Assembly: GCA_030248195.1 (NCBI GenBank)
Contig: JASAND010023014.1
Coordinates: 1-64,000 of the forward strand
DNA: 64,000 nt
DNA from: Trissonchulus latispiculum
Lineage: Eukaryota; Nematoda; Enoplea; Enoplida; Ironidae
Reading direction: 5' to 3'
The translations under genes were made by a program, and so were the position numbers. Numbering within the stretch: the first letter of the stretch is position 1; each line of letters starts with the position of its first letter. Below the pieces are notes generated by a model. It was given only the letters and a program-made list of their open reading frames with translations. It was not told the origin of the DNA and did no database searches. Below are positions 31,548 through 42,452 of the stretch, piece by piece.

Positions 31548-33105
31548 TTTTTCCGGACTCTCATGTGTTGGGCCCTCGGTTACACCGCCCGATCTCAGAT
31601 GTCTACCCGCCTGGCTTCCACGAACAAGTGGACGGGGATACGGTTCCTATCATCTGTGATGCGATGCCGGCGTACCTGCGGGATCCGGAGGGGGGCCCGT
31701 ATGATGCGGATCCTCCACCGGTTCCCCGGCAGGCACGGGCTTTCCACCCTGGCCAGAATCTCCTGAGCATCTTTCCAGGGGAAGAACGTTTTGGGCTGCC
31801 AGCGGACAAGATTTCTCCATCTCCTCGGTTCCTGGGGTTCCAACAGTTGGACCAGTACGTGGCGTCGACTGTTGTCTCGCGGCTCCAGTCTTTGCCCTTT
31901 GGGGTACCCTTCCGGGTGTTCTCGGAGCGTTTTTGGCAGATGTTTTACTTGCCGGACGGGCCGCCTGCGGTAAACCCCTACTGGTGCTTTACCTGGGATT
32001 ATTGGCATAAGTGGTTGTTGGGGCAGTCGGCACCTTTCGCGGTTCCGGAAGCGGATCTCCGTCATTTCTTCCGGGAAGTGACGGCTCTCTTCCAGGTTCA
32101 GATCCAGGCTGTTCATAGCCAGAATCCATGGCCAAACCCTGATCCGCACCTGATCTATCAGCCGGAGAAGTTCGACTTCTGGCGCGCGGATGTCGCCTTT
32201 CCGGCCCTTTGCAGGGAAGGCCGGGTCATCTTTCCGCCCATCACTCTGGTCGGGATTGGGTCGACCAAATCTCTGGCTACGGTGGCCGCCCTTGCCAAGT
32301 TCTGCCCTGTCATGTTCATCTACCCTTCCTTGTTCCGCTATGGCCAGTTGGATCGGTTTTTGGACATGTGGATAAATAAATCCGCTCACTTCGCCGCCAA
32401 GGCTCAGGAAGTGGTGGATACCTGCATGAATCATCCGGCTATGGCAACGGGGGTGGTCCACACGTATGGTGTGGTGTGGTCTTTCTTTGGGAAGAACGAT
32501 GAGGCCTCCAACATGCGCCGTATTCCGGGCGATCGGTTTATATCGAGATCTATGGGCAACGATTCCGGATTGCTGAATTCCCCTACCATTACAGGAAGGC
32601 CGGCTACTGGTTCTGTCGGCACGATCCGGCTAGGCTGATGGTTTCGCTCCGCTGCCCATTCCAGACAAAGGAGGCATCGAAGCATTTCACTAAGGGGTGG
32701 TTCAAGCCTGAATGTCCCTATTGCAAATTCTGGGAGCATCCGCAGAACCATGTCCGGGCCATTACGATGCTGGATATCCTCTGGGCAAAGGCGCTGGCTT
32801 CCCCGAAGCTGGTGGAATGGCTCCGCCAGTCGGGCGTCCGCATCCTGGTTGAGGCATCTCCAGATGCATACTGGGGTGTTGGCAAGTATAAAGATCAACT
32901 GCAGCTTCTGGGACCTGATAGCGTTCGCCAGTTGGCCTTTCTGGCATCAAAGCCCACTCATCAGAATTGGATGGGCAAGCTGCTCATGATGCTTCGTCAG
33001 GAACTCTTCCCCGGTATCTATGCGCAGACCCGGGAGTGGCTGGCCCAGCGTCAGCATAAGGATCAACGGGCCGCGGAGCTGGCCTACTCACGTCGCGCCA
33101 AGTAG
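31475..33105 (+). pseudogene. ORF C C-terminal part: conserved upstream domain plus NADAR domain, one frameshift
   Basis: The frame 31475-32638 has an ordered region (FGVPFRVFSERFWQMFYLPD) and then SLATVAALAKFCPVMFIYP, which aligns with the upstream domain in the 8773-10167 protein (LAMAALVPELFRYPHLIRR). VVWSFFGKNDEASNM matches the start of a NADAR fold. A one-base shift near 32535 moves coding to the frame with IAEFPYHYRKAGYWF (Glu/Tyr/Lys helix), MLDILWAKALASPKLVEWLR, VEASPDAYWGVGK (family S-x-D-x-x-W-G-x-G) and NWMGKLLMMLRQELF, classic NADAR C-terminal motifs. NADAR enzymes cleave N-glycosidic bonds of ADP-ribose-type or related substrates. The shift would inactivate this copy unless it is a sequencing indel. 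Confidence 0.75.
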
Positions 33106-35002
33106 TTGTTGTTTTGTTGTTGTGGTTGTCTGTTGAGCTTTTCAGTTGTAGGGTGTGCTGGGCCATTGATTTCAAATTTTTGTGCCTTTTTAGACTGAAT
33201 TCTTTCTTTCCTTGTGTCTCTTTTGAACTTCTTTCCTTTATTAAATTTATTATGTCTCCTTTTGATACCTTATTATTCGCTAAAAGTTTGTTCTCTTTTC
33301 TGCTCTTCCTTAAATTCATCTCTACTCTTTCCGGTGAATTCAAAGCTTGATCCTTATATTCATCTCTTTATTTTACTTCCGGAGTGTAAGTTCTCTGCTC
33401 TTCTCCTTTCTAGGGAAAAATTTTCTTTCGATTCCGGGTTCTCCTTAGCCCAGCGCATCCCGTACCTAAATTTCTTTTCCTTGAATCAGGGGCGGATTCA
33501 TGGCCCGTGGCTTCTTGGGTTGACCGGGCGGTTACGGGCCCTGTTTCCTTGCACGGAGTTTGGCACCCTTTAGGGGTGACCGACCGGTGTTCAGGCTCTA
33601 ATTGCCTCGGCTCACCCTCAGTTTCAGCCTTTACAAATTACTTTCTTTTTAACTTTCGTATACACTAGTTTTATTAACATTTCGAGTAGTTTCACTTTTA
33701 CTAATCGGGTACAGCGGGGCCATGTTTTGTTTAAAGTAATGTGTTGTTTCTTTTCTTATTTTTACTGTGCATACCATGTCTTAATGTTTTTTGTGTCTTG
33801 CAGGTTGTCTGTTTGGTTGTGCTGATCCGACCCCGCCCCCCTCTTTTGCTGTGCCTAGGAGTGCCCCCCCTGCTTGTGACGGTGCCAGTATTGGATGTTT
33901 GTGGCCTACCCTCCCCTGTTCTGGTCTGGTTGGCAGTCCTGGGCATCGACCGTTCTGCTGGTATCTTCGGGTGGTTGTCTCTTCCGCCTCTGGTGCTTCT
34001 GCCGGTGCTTTGGTGGGCGTCTTCGCCGCCTTGGGTTCGGTGGAACCTTGGGTTCCTTTGTTTGGGTAGTCTTCTGCCCCGGTGCTTGGGTCCTTTTGGA
34101 CTTTTCTTCTGGATTGTGGCTATCTGTGCAGCCCGTTGCCATCTGGTCTGGGCGGTTTTAGCCTCGGTTCTGGGGTCCTGCTCGAGATTGTTCTGGACTT
34201 TTCTCTTCCGGAACCATTGTAAGGGGAATTTTTTGGGCCAGTTTTGCCCTTCGTCCTTGTCCAGGCTGCCTGGCCCTGTTTCCTCTGGAATGGTCTGGCC
34301 TTGGTGATGCTACTGGCACCTGATGTTGGCTCCTTTTGCCCGGCGCTCCTATGGACACTAGGATCGGTTTTTCTATTGTGTTGTGCTTTAACTATACATG
34401 TCTTTAATGTTTGCTGTATTTTTTGCTCTGCTTATAATCGGCTTTGTTTAGCAGCTACTTTGTACTAATACTGATGTTTGCCATCTTCTGATGCGTGTTT
34501 TGTCAGTTTTTGTCTACTGCCTTAGTACCTTGCCTTATTGTTTTGCATTGTTTTCTTCATAAATATGTGTGTTTCTAGTTTACGGAGCAAATTTCGCTTG
34601 GTGGGGGTTGACTGACTGATGTTCCCGGTACGCCCCTCCAGCCGCCGTCTCCTGGGCGGTGTGTCCCAGGGTACAGTTTGTGTTTGTGGCTTTGTGTTGT
34701 GTTGTGTCTCGGTGACAGCCAAAAAATTTTAAGTCCACATTGTAGTAGTTGTCGTAGTAGTAGAGTCGTAGTACTCAGTAGTTTAAGGGCCCAGTAAAGT
34801 TGTAGTCTGTTGTTGTCAAAGTTGGCAAAGTCTGTCGTGCCAGTGGCACATGTCTGTCAGTGGGAGTCGCGCTTGTGAGACCAGTGAGGGTCCACATTTT
34901 ACCATTTTCCGTTTGCTTTTAACTTCTTGTTTCATCTCTAACAGCTTCTGCTTGCTCTCTTTTTATCTCCTTTCTTAGAACACCGCGCCGGGGCGGGCGG
35001 TG
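33106..35002. other. 3' region of the giant element, pyrimidine-rich
   Basis: T/C-rich, mostly non-coding sequence between the NADAR stop and the polypurine tract. A hydrophobic Leu/Val/Phe-rich frame at 33741-34307 lacks an ATG and reflects the T-rich composition, though a TTGCAG acceptor-like site at about 33799 leaves a spliced small membrane protein possible. I do not call a gene. Confidence 0.45.
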
Positions 35003-35017
35003 GCAAAGAGGGGGTAT
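35003..35017 (+). promoter_or_regulatory. Polypurine tract of the giant element
   Basis: GCAAAGAGGGGGTAT lies just before the 3' LTR, the place of the plus-strand priming tract. Confidence 0.75.
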
Positions 35018-35019
35018 TT

Positions 35020-35679
35020 TGTGGAATATCAGTCAGTCAGACGTGTTAAGCCTAAGTCTAAGAACTCTAAAGTTACAGTAATCCTCTAGATTCTACAGTA
35101 TTTCTACAGTATGTCTACAATGATTTAATTTACAGTGTGAAGTTGGCAGTACATGTGTAAAATAGTAATACTGTAGTTTTGGGATGTAATTGTAATAAGG
35201 GAATTAGTATTTAAAATGACAGATGTTTAAAATTACATTTTGACTTGATAACAATCAATCATTCTTTACTAATGTGTAAGTTTGGCTTTATCGATTGTTT
35301 TCCACTATATAAAGGTCGGCTGAAAACTAGTTGGTTGCAGTTTTAAGTGGGGTTGTGTAGCGGGGAGTTGCTTACTCTCCGACAGTGTCCGCCATTATTT
35401 TGTATGAGTTCTTTTGGTTCGTGAACGTAGGATTTTTGCTTTGAATTTGAGTATTTGTATTTTGCTTTGAGATTTATTTGTATTCGAGTTCTGACTGCTG
35501 AATTTGGAGTAAAATCTAATTTTGTGTGATCTATTTTTACCGGTCGGAGGAGATTAGGGTTTAGACTAGTTTTTAGCGTCACACACCTCAGACCTGAGCC
35601 TGCACCTTGTTTTCTAAATTCACACGAAGTCCACAGTTTTATTTTCAAATATCATAGACGTGATGACCAAAACCTCACA
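35020..35679 (+). repeat. 3' LTR of the giant Ty3/gypsy element
   Basis: It starts TGTGGAATATCAGTCAGTCA and ends AAAACCTCACA, with a TATA box at 35307-35315. It has about 26 extra bases near 35484 (CGAGTTCTGACTGCTGAAT) and scattered substitutions against the 5' LTR. Confidence 0.92.
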
Positions 35680-37235
35680 GCGGGTATATGTGTGTATGCA
35701 TAGGCTGAACGGTGCCTAGGCTGTGGCGGGTATATGTATATATGCATAAGGCTGAACGGTGCCTAGGCTGTAGCGGGTATATGTGTATATGCATTGGCTG
35801 AACGGTGCCAAACGCTGTGGCGGGAATATGTGTGTATGCATAGGCTGAACGGTGCCTAGGCTGTAGCGGGTATATGTGTCTGTGCATAGGCTGAACGGTG
35901 ATTAGGGTGTGGCGGGTATATGTGTATATGCATAGGCTGAACGGTGCCTAGGCTGTGGCGGGTATATGTGTCTGTGCATAGGCTGAACGGTGATTAGGGT
36001 GTGGCGGGTATATGTGTATATGCATAGGCTGAACGGTGCCTACGCTGTGGCGGAAATGTGTGTATGCATAGGCTGAACGGTGCCTAGGCTGTGGCGGGTA
36101 TATGTGTCTGTGCATAGGCTGAACGGTGCCTAGGCTGTGGCGGGTATATGTGTATATGCATAGGCTGAAAGGTGCCTAGGCTGTGGCGGGTACATGTGTA
36201 TATGCATAGGCTGAACGGTGCCTAGGCTGTGGCGGGTATATGTGTATATGCATAGGCTGAACGGTGATTAGGCTGTGGCGGGTATATGTGTATATGCATA
36301 GGCTGAACGGTGATTAGGCTGTGGCGGGTATATGTGTATATGCATAGACTGAACGGTGCCTACGCTGTGGCGGGAATATGTGTGTGTGTGTGTGTGTGTG
36401 TGCGTGTGTGTGTGTGTGCATAGGCTGAACGGTGCCTAGGCTGTGGCGGGTATATGTGTGTATGCATAGGCTGAACGGTGCCTACGCTGTGGCGGAAATA
36501 TGTGTGTGTGCATAGGCTGAACGGTGCCTAGGCTGTGGCGGGTATATGTGTATATGCATAGGCTGAAAGGTGCCTAGGCTGTGGCGGGTATATGTGTATA
36601 TGCATAGGCTGAACGGTGCCTAGGCTGTGACGGGTATATGTGTATATGCATAGGCTGAACGGTGATTAGGCTGCGGCGGGTATATGTGTATATGCATAGG
36701 CTGTACGGTGATTAGGCTGTGGCGGGTATATGTGTATATGCATAGACTGAACGGTGCCTACGCTGTGGCGGGAATATGTATATATGCATAAGGCTGAACG
36801 GTGCCTAGGCTGTAGCGGGTATATGTGTCTGTGCATAGGCTGAACGGTGATTAGGGTGTGGCGGGTATATGTGTATATGCATAGGCTGAACGGTGCCTAG
36901 GCTGTGGCGGGTATATGTGTATATGCATTGGCTGAACGGTGCCAAACGCTGTGGCGGGAATATGTGTGTATGCATAGGCTGAACGGTGCCTAGGCTGTAG
37001 CGGGTATATGTGTATATGCATAAGCTGAACGGTGCCTACGCTGTGGTGGGAATATGTGTGTATGCATGGGCTGAACGGTGCCTAGGCTGTGGCGGGTATA
37101 TGTGTCTGTGCATAGGCTGAACGGTGATTAGGCTGTGGCGGGTATATGTGTATATGCATAGGCTGAACGGTGCCTACGCTGTGGCGGGAATATGTATGTA
37201 TGCATAGGCTGAACGGTGCCTAGGCTGTGGCAAAC
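35680..37235. repeat. 46-bp minisatellite, right block (about 34 units)
   Basis: The array continues in the same orientation and phase directly after the 3' LTR. One unit holds an expanded (TG)n run at about 36380-36418. Higher-order repetition is visible, with blocks of several units recurring (for example around 35770-36000 and 36780-37000). Confidence 0.94.
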
Positions 37236-38279
37236 GGCAGGTGCCAAACGGCAGCAGTCTGAGTTAGGGGTAAAGAGATCAAAAATTGGTGTTAGTGCAG
37301 GAGGTCTGCACTTTATGGCTGGGAGGTGCGCAGGTTTAAATGGACAAAATATTGTCTATATACGCAGTCTGGATATGTTATTTAATGAGTTGTTGGTATC
37401 GGCGTAGGAATACTGTATATATAACATCAACTTAATATCTATCATAGGGTCGTGGCAGCGTATATTAAAATATCGCAGTACACTATTAAATTATTATACA
37501 TTATATATACAATTATCAAGTATTAAGTATTAATTATTAAACTATATTGTCATTATATTTAAAATTATTATATTGCAGTATTAAAATACATTAAAATATG
37601 GCAGTGGTATATTAAAAAATCAAACATGTTTTAATATAATTTAAAACGGTCGAATGACCGTGTAAAATAAGGCTGCGCAGAAACGGTCGCCCCAAAAATC
37701 GCTTACGAGAATGATGTTTTGCCGGTAGTACTAACAAAATAAGATTATAAGCCAGGCCTTATGCTTCCCAGAGGCGGAAAATTTTTGGCAGGGCACCAAA
37801 GTCGGCACAATCGCTAAGATAGCCAAATCTAGGGTCCAAAGGCGCCTTAATAAGTCAGACTGAGCTATATACGGGGCAATACGTTTTTCTGGGGCAATAG
37901 TTACCTAGGGGGTACGTGTATACGTATATACGGGGCTACGTATATACGGGGCAATAGCATTTTGTAAAAATAGAAAATGTTATAGTAACCGAAAATTCTG
38001 CTAAATCAGCAGCATTTAACATATTTTTGGCCTAAATTGCTAGGAAGCTTGTCTCAGGCCCACGCTGACCCAGAGGGCTCAAAAAAGTTGTGACCCAAGA
38101 CCCTAGTCAGTGACCCAAGCAAAATAGCAACCCAAACGAGTCGTGACCCAGTTTTCGTCCTTGGCTGACAGTTGTGAAATGAACGGCACCAAATCAGATT
38201 TAGTTCGACTAACTTCTTCTCAAATCTGCGTCTTTCCATTGTTTGACATTTATAACATTCTTTCGTTTGTCTGTTTCAG
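37236..38279. other. 3' end of intron 1 of gene 2
   Basis: AT-rich intron sequence with TATTAAA-type repeats (37430-37640) and a loose ATACGGGGC repeat (37870-37960). The acceptor TTTGTCTGTTTCAG ends at 38279. Confidence 0.6.
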
Positions 38280-38467
38280 ACCAAAGATACCATTGATATG
38301 GTATATGACCCAAAATCTAATCTATGGAAATTCTCATATAATAACAGAAACGAGACTGGAAGAGCTTATTCCGAAGCACATTTGACGCTTTTGCGAAATC
38401 GTAGCACATTCGAAATACAACGCCATATTGGATTTAGCTTAGATCATCCTTTGCCGACTATAAAAGT
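38280..38467 (+). CDS. Gene 2 exon 2: central ectodomain
   Basis: Phase 0 at the acceptor and phase 2 at the donor, 62 codons plus two bases. It encodes TKDTIDMVYDPKSNLWKFSY, then NETGRA and NRSTF glycosylation sites, and ends LPTIK. The donor GTTCGT at 38468 aligns with GTGCGT in gene 3. By eye about 60 percent of residues match exon 2 of gene 3, lower than in the tail exon. It has no cysteine. Confidence 0.8.
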
Positions 38468-38538
38468 GTTCGTAAGATGTCTATTTTTCATTATTAGTCT
38501 TGAGGCATTGATTTAAGTTTTACTTAAGGACGGATCAG

Positions 38539-38914
38539 TAGTGATGTTTCAGTCACTGAAAACTGGAAAGAGACCTGAAACTGAAACTGAAACAGAAATT
38601 AGTCCACCGGCTGAAACTGAAACTGAATCTGAAAATAGTTTGAGTAAGTACCTGAAACTCGGACTTAAACTAGTAAAAGCTTTTTCTCAAAAATTGAAGA
38701 TTTGAAGGATTAAGCTGCCACTTCGTTAATATTGAGCTGAGAGAGACTGAATAGTCATCAAATTATACTTTATTATCTCTAAAGGCTAGAAACTGAGCAG
38801 TTTTTGAGGGAACTGAAACTGAAACTCATTCTCCGATTGAGAGTTTTGTGTTGCTGACTGAAACTTAAACTGAAACGATACTCAGACTAATGTTGCCTAC
38901 TGAAACAACACTTT
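38539..38914. mobile_element. hAT-like MITE with CTGAAA-repeat ends, in intron 2 of gene 2
   Basis: The left end TAGTGATGTTTCAGT and inverted right end AAGTGTTGTTTCAGT pair imperfectly. Multiple ACTGAAACTGAAAC repeats occupy both subterminal regions, with an AT-rich core. No clear 8-bp duplication is visible, so the boundaries are approximate. Confidence 0.6.
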
Positions 38915-39267
38915 GGGTAATACTTATTAACAGAATGTCGAGTTTCAAGAAGGCATCCATAACCGATGGATCCAGTTTGCTTTGCTTAGGCCTTAGCATA
39001 GCTTAGGCTCGAGATCTGGATTCCATTTCGTAAACGGACTCATTTACACAATGTAATCAAGAGACTTCGCCCAATGTTAGCCTATTTTCTCTATTTTGCA
39101 TCTTAGGTAGTTGCTCCGGTTGTATGAGCTGTTGCCACAAAAGTATTTAGGATCCGAAGTATTATTTCGATGGGCACCGTTGTTCCATTGATTTTATTAT
39201 TGTAATTTTATTTTTATTGTTGTAATCATGATATTTTTAATATATAATTTATTATTTATCTCTTCAG

Positions 39268-39868
39268 TCCAGTTGATCCCACAATAGAGCCTGAATGCAA
39301 TCCCGCAATTCTGGCAATATCTACGTTTCAGCCCATCAACAGACGTCCTGAGCTTGTTGCGAATTTATCCTGTGATTTGTTCACTACAACCACAACCACC
39401 ACAAGCACTGCGCCAGCTACCACTACTACTACCACAACCAGTACTACTACTACTAATGCCACCACAACTACTACCACTACCAGTACCCTAACTACGCCTG
39501 CGGCAAGCACTGTGTCGCCATCACTAAGAACAACAACAACTTCTGGCTTCCGTGCTTCCATTGGAACGAAAAATCCATTAAAAGTTTCAACTCCCGGAAA
39601 GATAATCACTTCCAGTGAAAATGGGAAACCTACTACTGCAAACGGAACTAAAGCTCAGGAAAGTAAAACGAATAGGAAAGGGAAAGTTATGTCAGTAGTT
39701 GCGGTGTCCCTGCTGTTTCTGTTGATGTTGGCAATCATTGGAATTGTGATGGTGGTGGTGGAAAGAGGTTGTGGAAAGAAATCTAAACAGCAGACGAAAT
39801 CGTCTCTCTTAAGCCGACTTCCTTGGCGAAAAAGAACTCCTCCTAAAATCGCTAAAAACAATTTATGA
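39268..39868 (+). CDS. Gene 2 exon 3: stalk, transmembrane helix and tail
   Basis: Starts in phase 2 after TCTTCAG. It begins PVDPTIEPECNP, has an NLSC site, a Thr-rich stalk (residues about 180-233 of the joined protein), a Ser/Thr/Lys spacer, a 25-residue helix (about 281-305) and a 35-residue basic tail ERGCGKKSKQ...KIAKNNL. The Thr-rich part suggests dense O-glycosylation. The CGKKSK and WRKRT patches next to the membrane fit stop-transfer topology. Poly(A) signal AATAAA is at 40006-40011. Confidence 0.82.
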
Positions 39869-41105
39869 CCTAAATTTAGAAAAAACGTCATTTTAAATTG
39901 AAAAAAATGATTAAATTTGGTCACCTGAAGCAGGGATGGAGATATTCTCCAGGGGTCACCTTTACCTTTTTTTTTTACTTGATTACAACTTGGTGGTTCT
40001 ATACAAATAAATTTGCTAAATAGACCGGAATGAAAGGTTTTAACTGAAGATAGCTCCAGTTCCAAAAGTTTTGTTTTGCCACAAGAAAACTAAATAAAGT
40101 AGAAGCGAGAACAAAATCTTCAAAAAACAAAAAACAAAAACAAAAATCTTCACTATTTCTTAGAACATATGCAGGCGTTCCTTAAATTTTCAAAAACAAG
40201 TAACGCAGGGACTAGGGAACTATAAGTGCCTTATTTGGGGTGAGGTACCTATACACTATACGCTAAGAAAGCACTGAAATATTATACAAATTTGGCACTG
40301 CTTCTGCACTGCAAGGCTTCAACACCGAGTTTTTAGTTTCCCTTGGATTGTTCTTTGGAATTTAAACATTTGATGCTGGAAGTGTTTCCTGATTGTCCTC
40401 GTTTGAACCAAACAAGGAAGCCGGAATCACTGCCCAACCAACGCTTTCACCCCCTTCCTCATCCTCAATTCATCCCCACTTTCCGTTCCAGAGGGGACGG
40501 ATTCCCTATCCCCGGGTCCAGGTTTTTTGGAAACATTTGGGCTAAGAGAGAGGAAAAGTCCATCGAGTTAATAATCGATTTAGCTAATTTCAGTTCAGTG
40601 TCGCTTTATATTGTTTGTAAATTTATCAATTTATCAATTTATTTAATTATAGAATTTATAATGTTTGTAGTCTGAGAACAAAGATAAGTTAAAAAGAAAA
40701 CCGGCAGAATAGAGGTGGTAGCAATAACTCTGGGTCTGGGGTCAGTTCTTCAGCATAAATTTTCGAAAAAGAGAATTTACTATTCTTCCGGTGTTTTGAC
40801 ATATTTGGCTTCCCTGCAATATTTGTTCCCCAGTCTTAATTGAAATCCAAAATTATTGAAAGTAACACAATGGGTCGCTTCTATAAAATAGTTAGCTCTG
40901 AGGGAAACCAAATATTTCACAACACCGGCCTCAGTCTGAGCAGCAGAAATATGATTCAGTGCTGCTCGGCTAGAGTCCCTCCCTGTTGTCCACTTCCAGT
41001 TCGATCATTTAAATATCAATCCGTTCTTGCTTGATTCGCTATCCGTTCATGTCCGAAAATTCGTTAGCTCCTACTTTAAATATCAGCTTTTCATGTGAAC
41101 TCCTA
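39869..41105. other. 3' flank of gene 2
   Basis: Contains AATAAA at 40006-40011. The remainder shows no gene; a 110-codon frame at 40343-40675 has no supporting feature. Confidence 0.5.
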
Positions 41106-41240
41106 TAGCGGTGAGGCTTGCTGCTTGAGAGTCAGCCAACTCAGGCTCAACCGCCGCTCTGAGATGTATTCCGCAATCCTCAGTTCTTCTAATCATTATT
41201 GCAACCTTCCACAGCAAAGCACCATTGAATAGAGTTAAAG
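41106..41240 (+). repeat. tRNA-derived SINE, copy 1
   Basis: An A-box-like TAGCGGTGAGG (41106-41116) and B-box-like GGCTCAACCGC (41144-41154) are spaced as in a tRNA. The body TTCTTCTAATCATTATT and CACAGCAAAGCACCAT matches the copy at 52234. It is an internal pol III promoter repeat, more decayed than copy 2. Confidence 0.75.
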
Positions 41241-41842
41241 GATGCTAACAATTGCATAGTTAAAGAAATTATTAGAAGGGGCAAAGTATTCTAGCAAAAA
41301 GTTTTAGGTCAAAACCACAAGTTCAGACCTGAGATTCGGGGCGGAAATAGAAAACTCATTCCTTACAAAATTGTAAAAAAAAGTCAGTCATAATCCACTT
41401 CTCATATTTGACGTTTCATATGTAGTATATACACAGATTTAACTGTTGAGATTAGGGATTTAATTAGGCTACGGTCTTCCTACTCCTAGCCCGGCCGGGT
41501 CGAGTAACCCAAGCTGACCCTCATACGAGTGATGGGATCCACCCCCAGTCCGTCAGGGTCAGCTCAACCTTCATTAGAAAAATGGCAAGGAATCTGTTTC
41601 CAGGAGTCCTTGGAAAGTCCCTGTAGACTAGCTGTTGTCTGCCGGCATAGAACTAGACCGATACTATTGCATATTCTGCACGCAAAAAATCAAAGAGTCT
41701 CTTACAATCCGAGGGGCGACCGAACAATCCGAAAAGTCGAAAAAGATCGAATAACTCGAACAATTATTCATTATATACTCTCTCTAGTTTGAAGAATAAC
41801 CGAATCTGTTTTTTTAGCCATTTTCAATAAGAAAGTAAGATC
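41241..41842. other. Unannotated spacer
   Basis: No supportable gene or structured repeat seen. Confidence 0.4.
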
Positions 41843-42300
41843 AGAGGCCGGTCCTACCAAAGTCCTTAACCCGTGTTAAAAATGGGTTACTAACGAAAGC
41901 TCCGTCCTATCAATTCCTTGCTTGACCCGGGTGTCATAGATGGGTTAACAGGCATTTTTGGGGTTAGTACTAACCCCGGTCCTATCAGAAAACCCGGTTT
42001 AGAAACGTGGGTTAAAACGGGGTTAAGCAGGCCAAAACCTAACCCTCCGCACCTAGCAGGGTTAAGCCCTTAACTAGGGTTAGTGCGAGCGCTGTTGTAC
42101 GTGGATACAGTAACAATAGCCTACAGATAAAAGCGCGTTAACCCTATTTTGCTCGCTTCAGGCAGCCAATGCCTAAAACCTGGTTAACCCTGTTTTGTTT
42201 CTTCTAGCAGTATCAGCATGAAAGTGGGTTAACCCCTTGTAAACCCGGCTTTGCCCAACCCAACCCAATTATCGGACTACCCAACAATGATTATCAGCAC
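41843..42300. repeat. GGTTAACCC-rich palindromic repeat region
   Basis: Many AACCC/GGGTTA motifs occur in both orientations, starting with CAGAGGCCGGTCCTACCA. It resembles the motif-dense ends of the hAT-like elements nearby, but I cannot define paired ends or a target duplication. Confidence 0.4.
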
Positions 42301-42340
42301 AATATTTAAGGAGGATTTTGGGCATTTTTAAGGGGGAAAA
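42268..42340. repeat. About 70-bp direct repeat, copy 1
   Basis: ATTATCGGACTACCCAACAA followed by CACAATATTTA and a G-rich tail recurs in direct orientation at about 44133-44205. Confidence 0.65.
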
Positions 42341-42342
42341 TA

Positions 42343-42392
42343 GGGTTAGGGGTTAGGGATAGGGTTAGGTTAGGGCAAAGGTTAGGGAAAAA
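42343..42392. repeat. Degenerate TTAGGG-like repeats
   Basis: A short run of GGGTTAGG/TTAGGG variants. It could be an interstitial telomere-type relic or just G-rich sequence; the run is too short and imperfect to decide. Confidence 0.4.
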
Positions 42393-42452
42393 TAGGGTTA
42401 AGGAAAATAACAAAGGCAGGAGTTGAGAATGACTAGGAAAGGCCGTGATAGC

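Larger units (their letters stand above)
17385..35679 (+). mobile_element. Giant Ty3/gypsy LTR retrotransposon (18.3 kb) with extra ORFs and NADAR
   Basis: LTRs of 636 and 660 bp bound gag, protease, reverse transcriptase/RNase H and integrase in Ty3/gypsy order, followed by about 6.2 kb of further plus-strand ORFs that end in a NADAR domain. The flanks are GCGG at 17381-17384 and 35680-35683, a 4-bp target duplication; removing the element and one GCGG restores a perfect minisatellite unit. The LTRs differ at scattered sites and by an indel near 35484, so the insertion is not recent. Most ORFs carry one-base shifts, often at homopolymers. Metazoan gypsy elements are usually 5-10 kb, so this one is unusually long. 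Confidence 0.93.

Noticed and set aside
33741..34307. Hydrophobic 188-codon frame, possible env-like membrane protein
   Set aside because: No ATG, and the Leu/Val/Phe content follows from the T-rich composition; no fusion-peptide, Cys or glycosylation pattern of an envelope protein.
35680..37235. Regularly spaced repeat array as a possible CRISPR
   Set aside because: Units are head-to-tail with no unique spacers, and the context is a eukaryotic intron.
40343..40675. 110-codon ORF downstream of gene 2
   Set aside because: No domain, no paralogous counterpart after gene 3, and a composition like the surrounding spacer.
41106..41180. Functional tRNA gene
   Set aside because: The A and B boxes are present but the cloverleaf and acceptor stem are degraded and a SINE body follows, so it is a tRNA-derived SINE.
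42343..42392. Interstitial telomere
   Set aside because: Only a few imperfect TTAGGG-like units; not enough to claim a telomere fusion.
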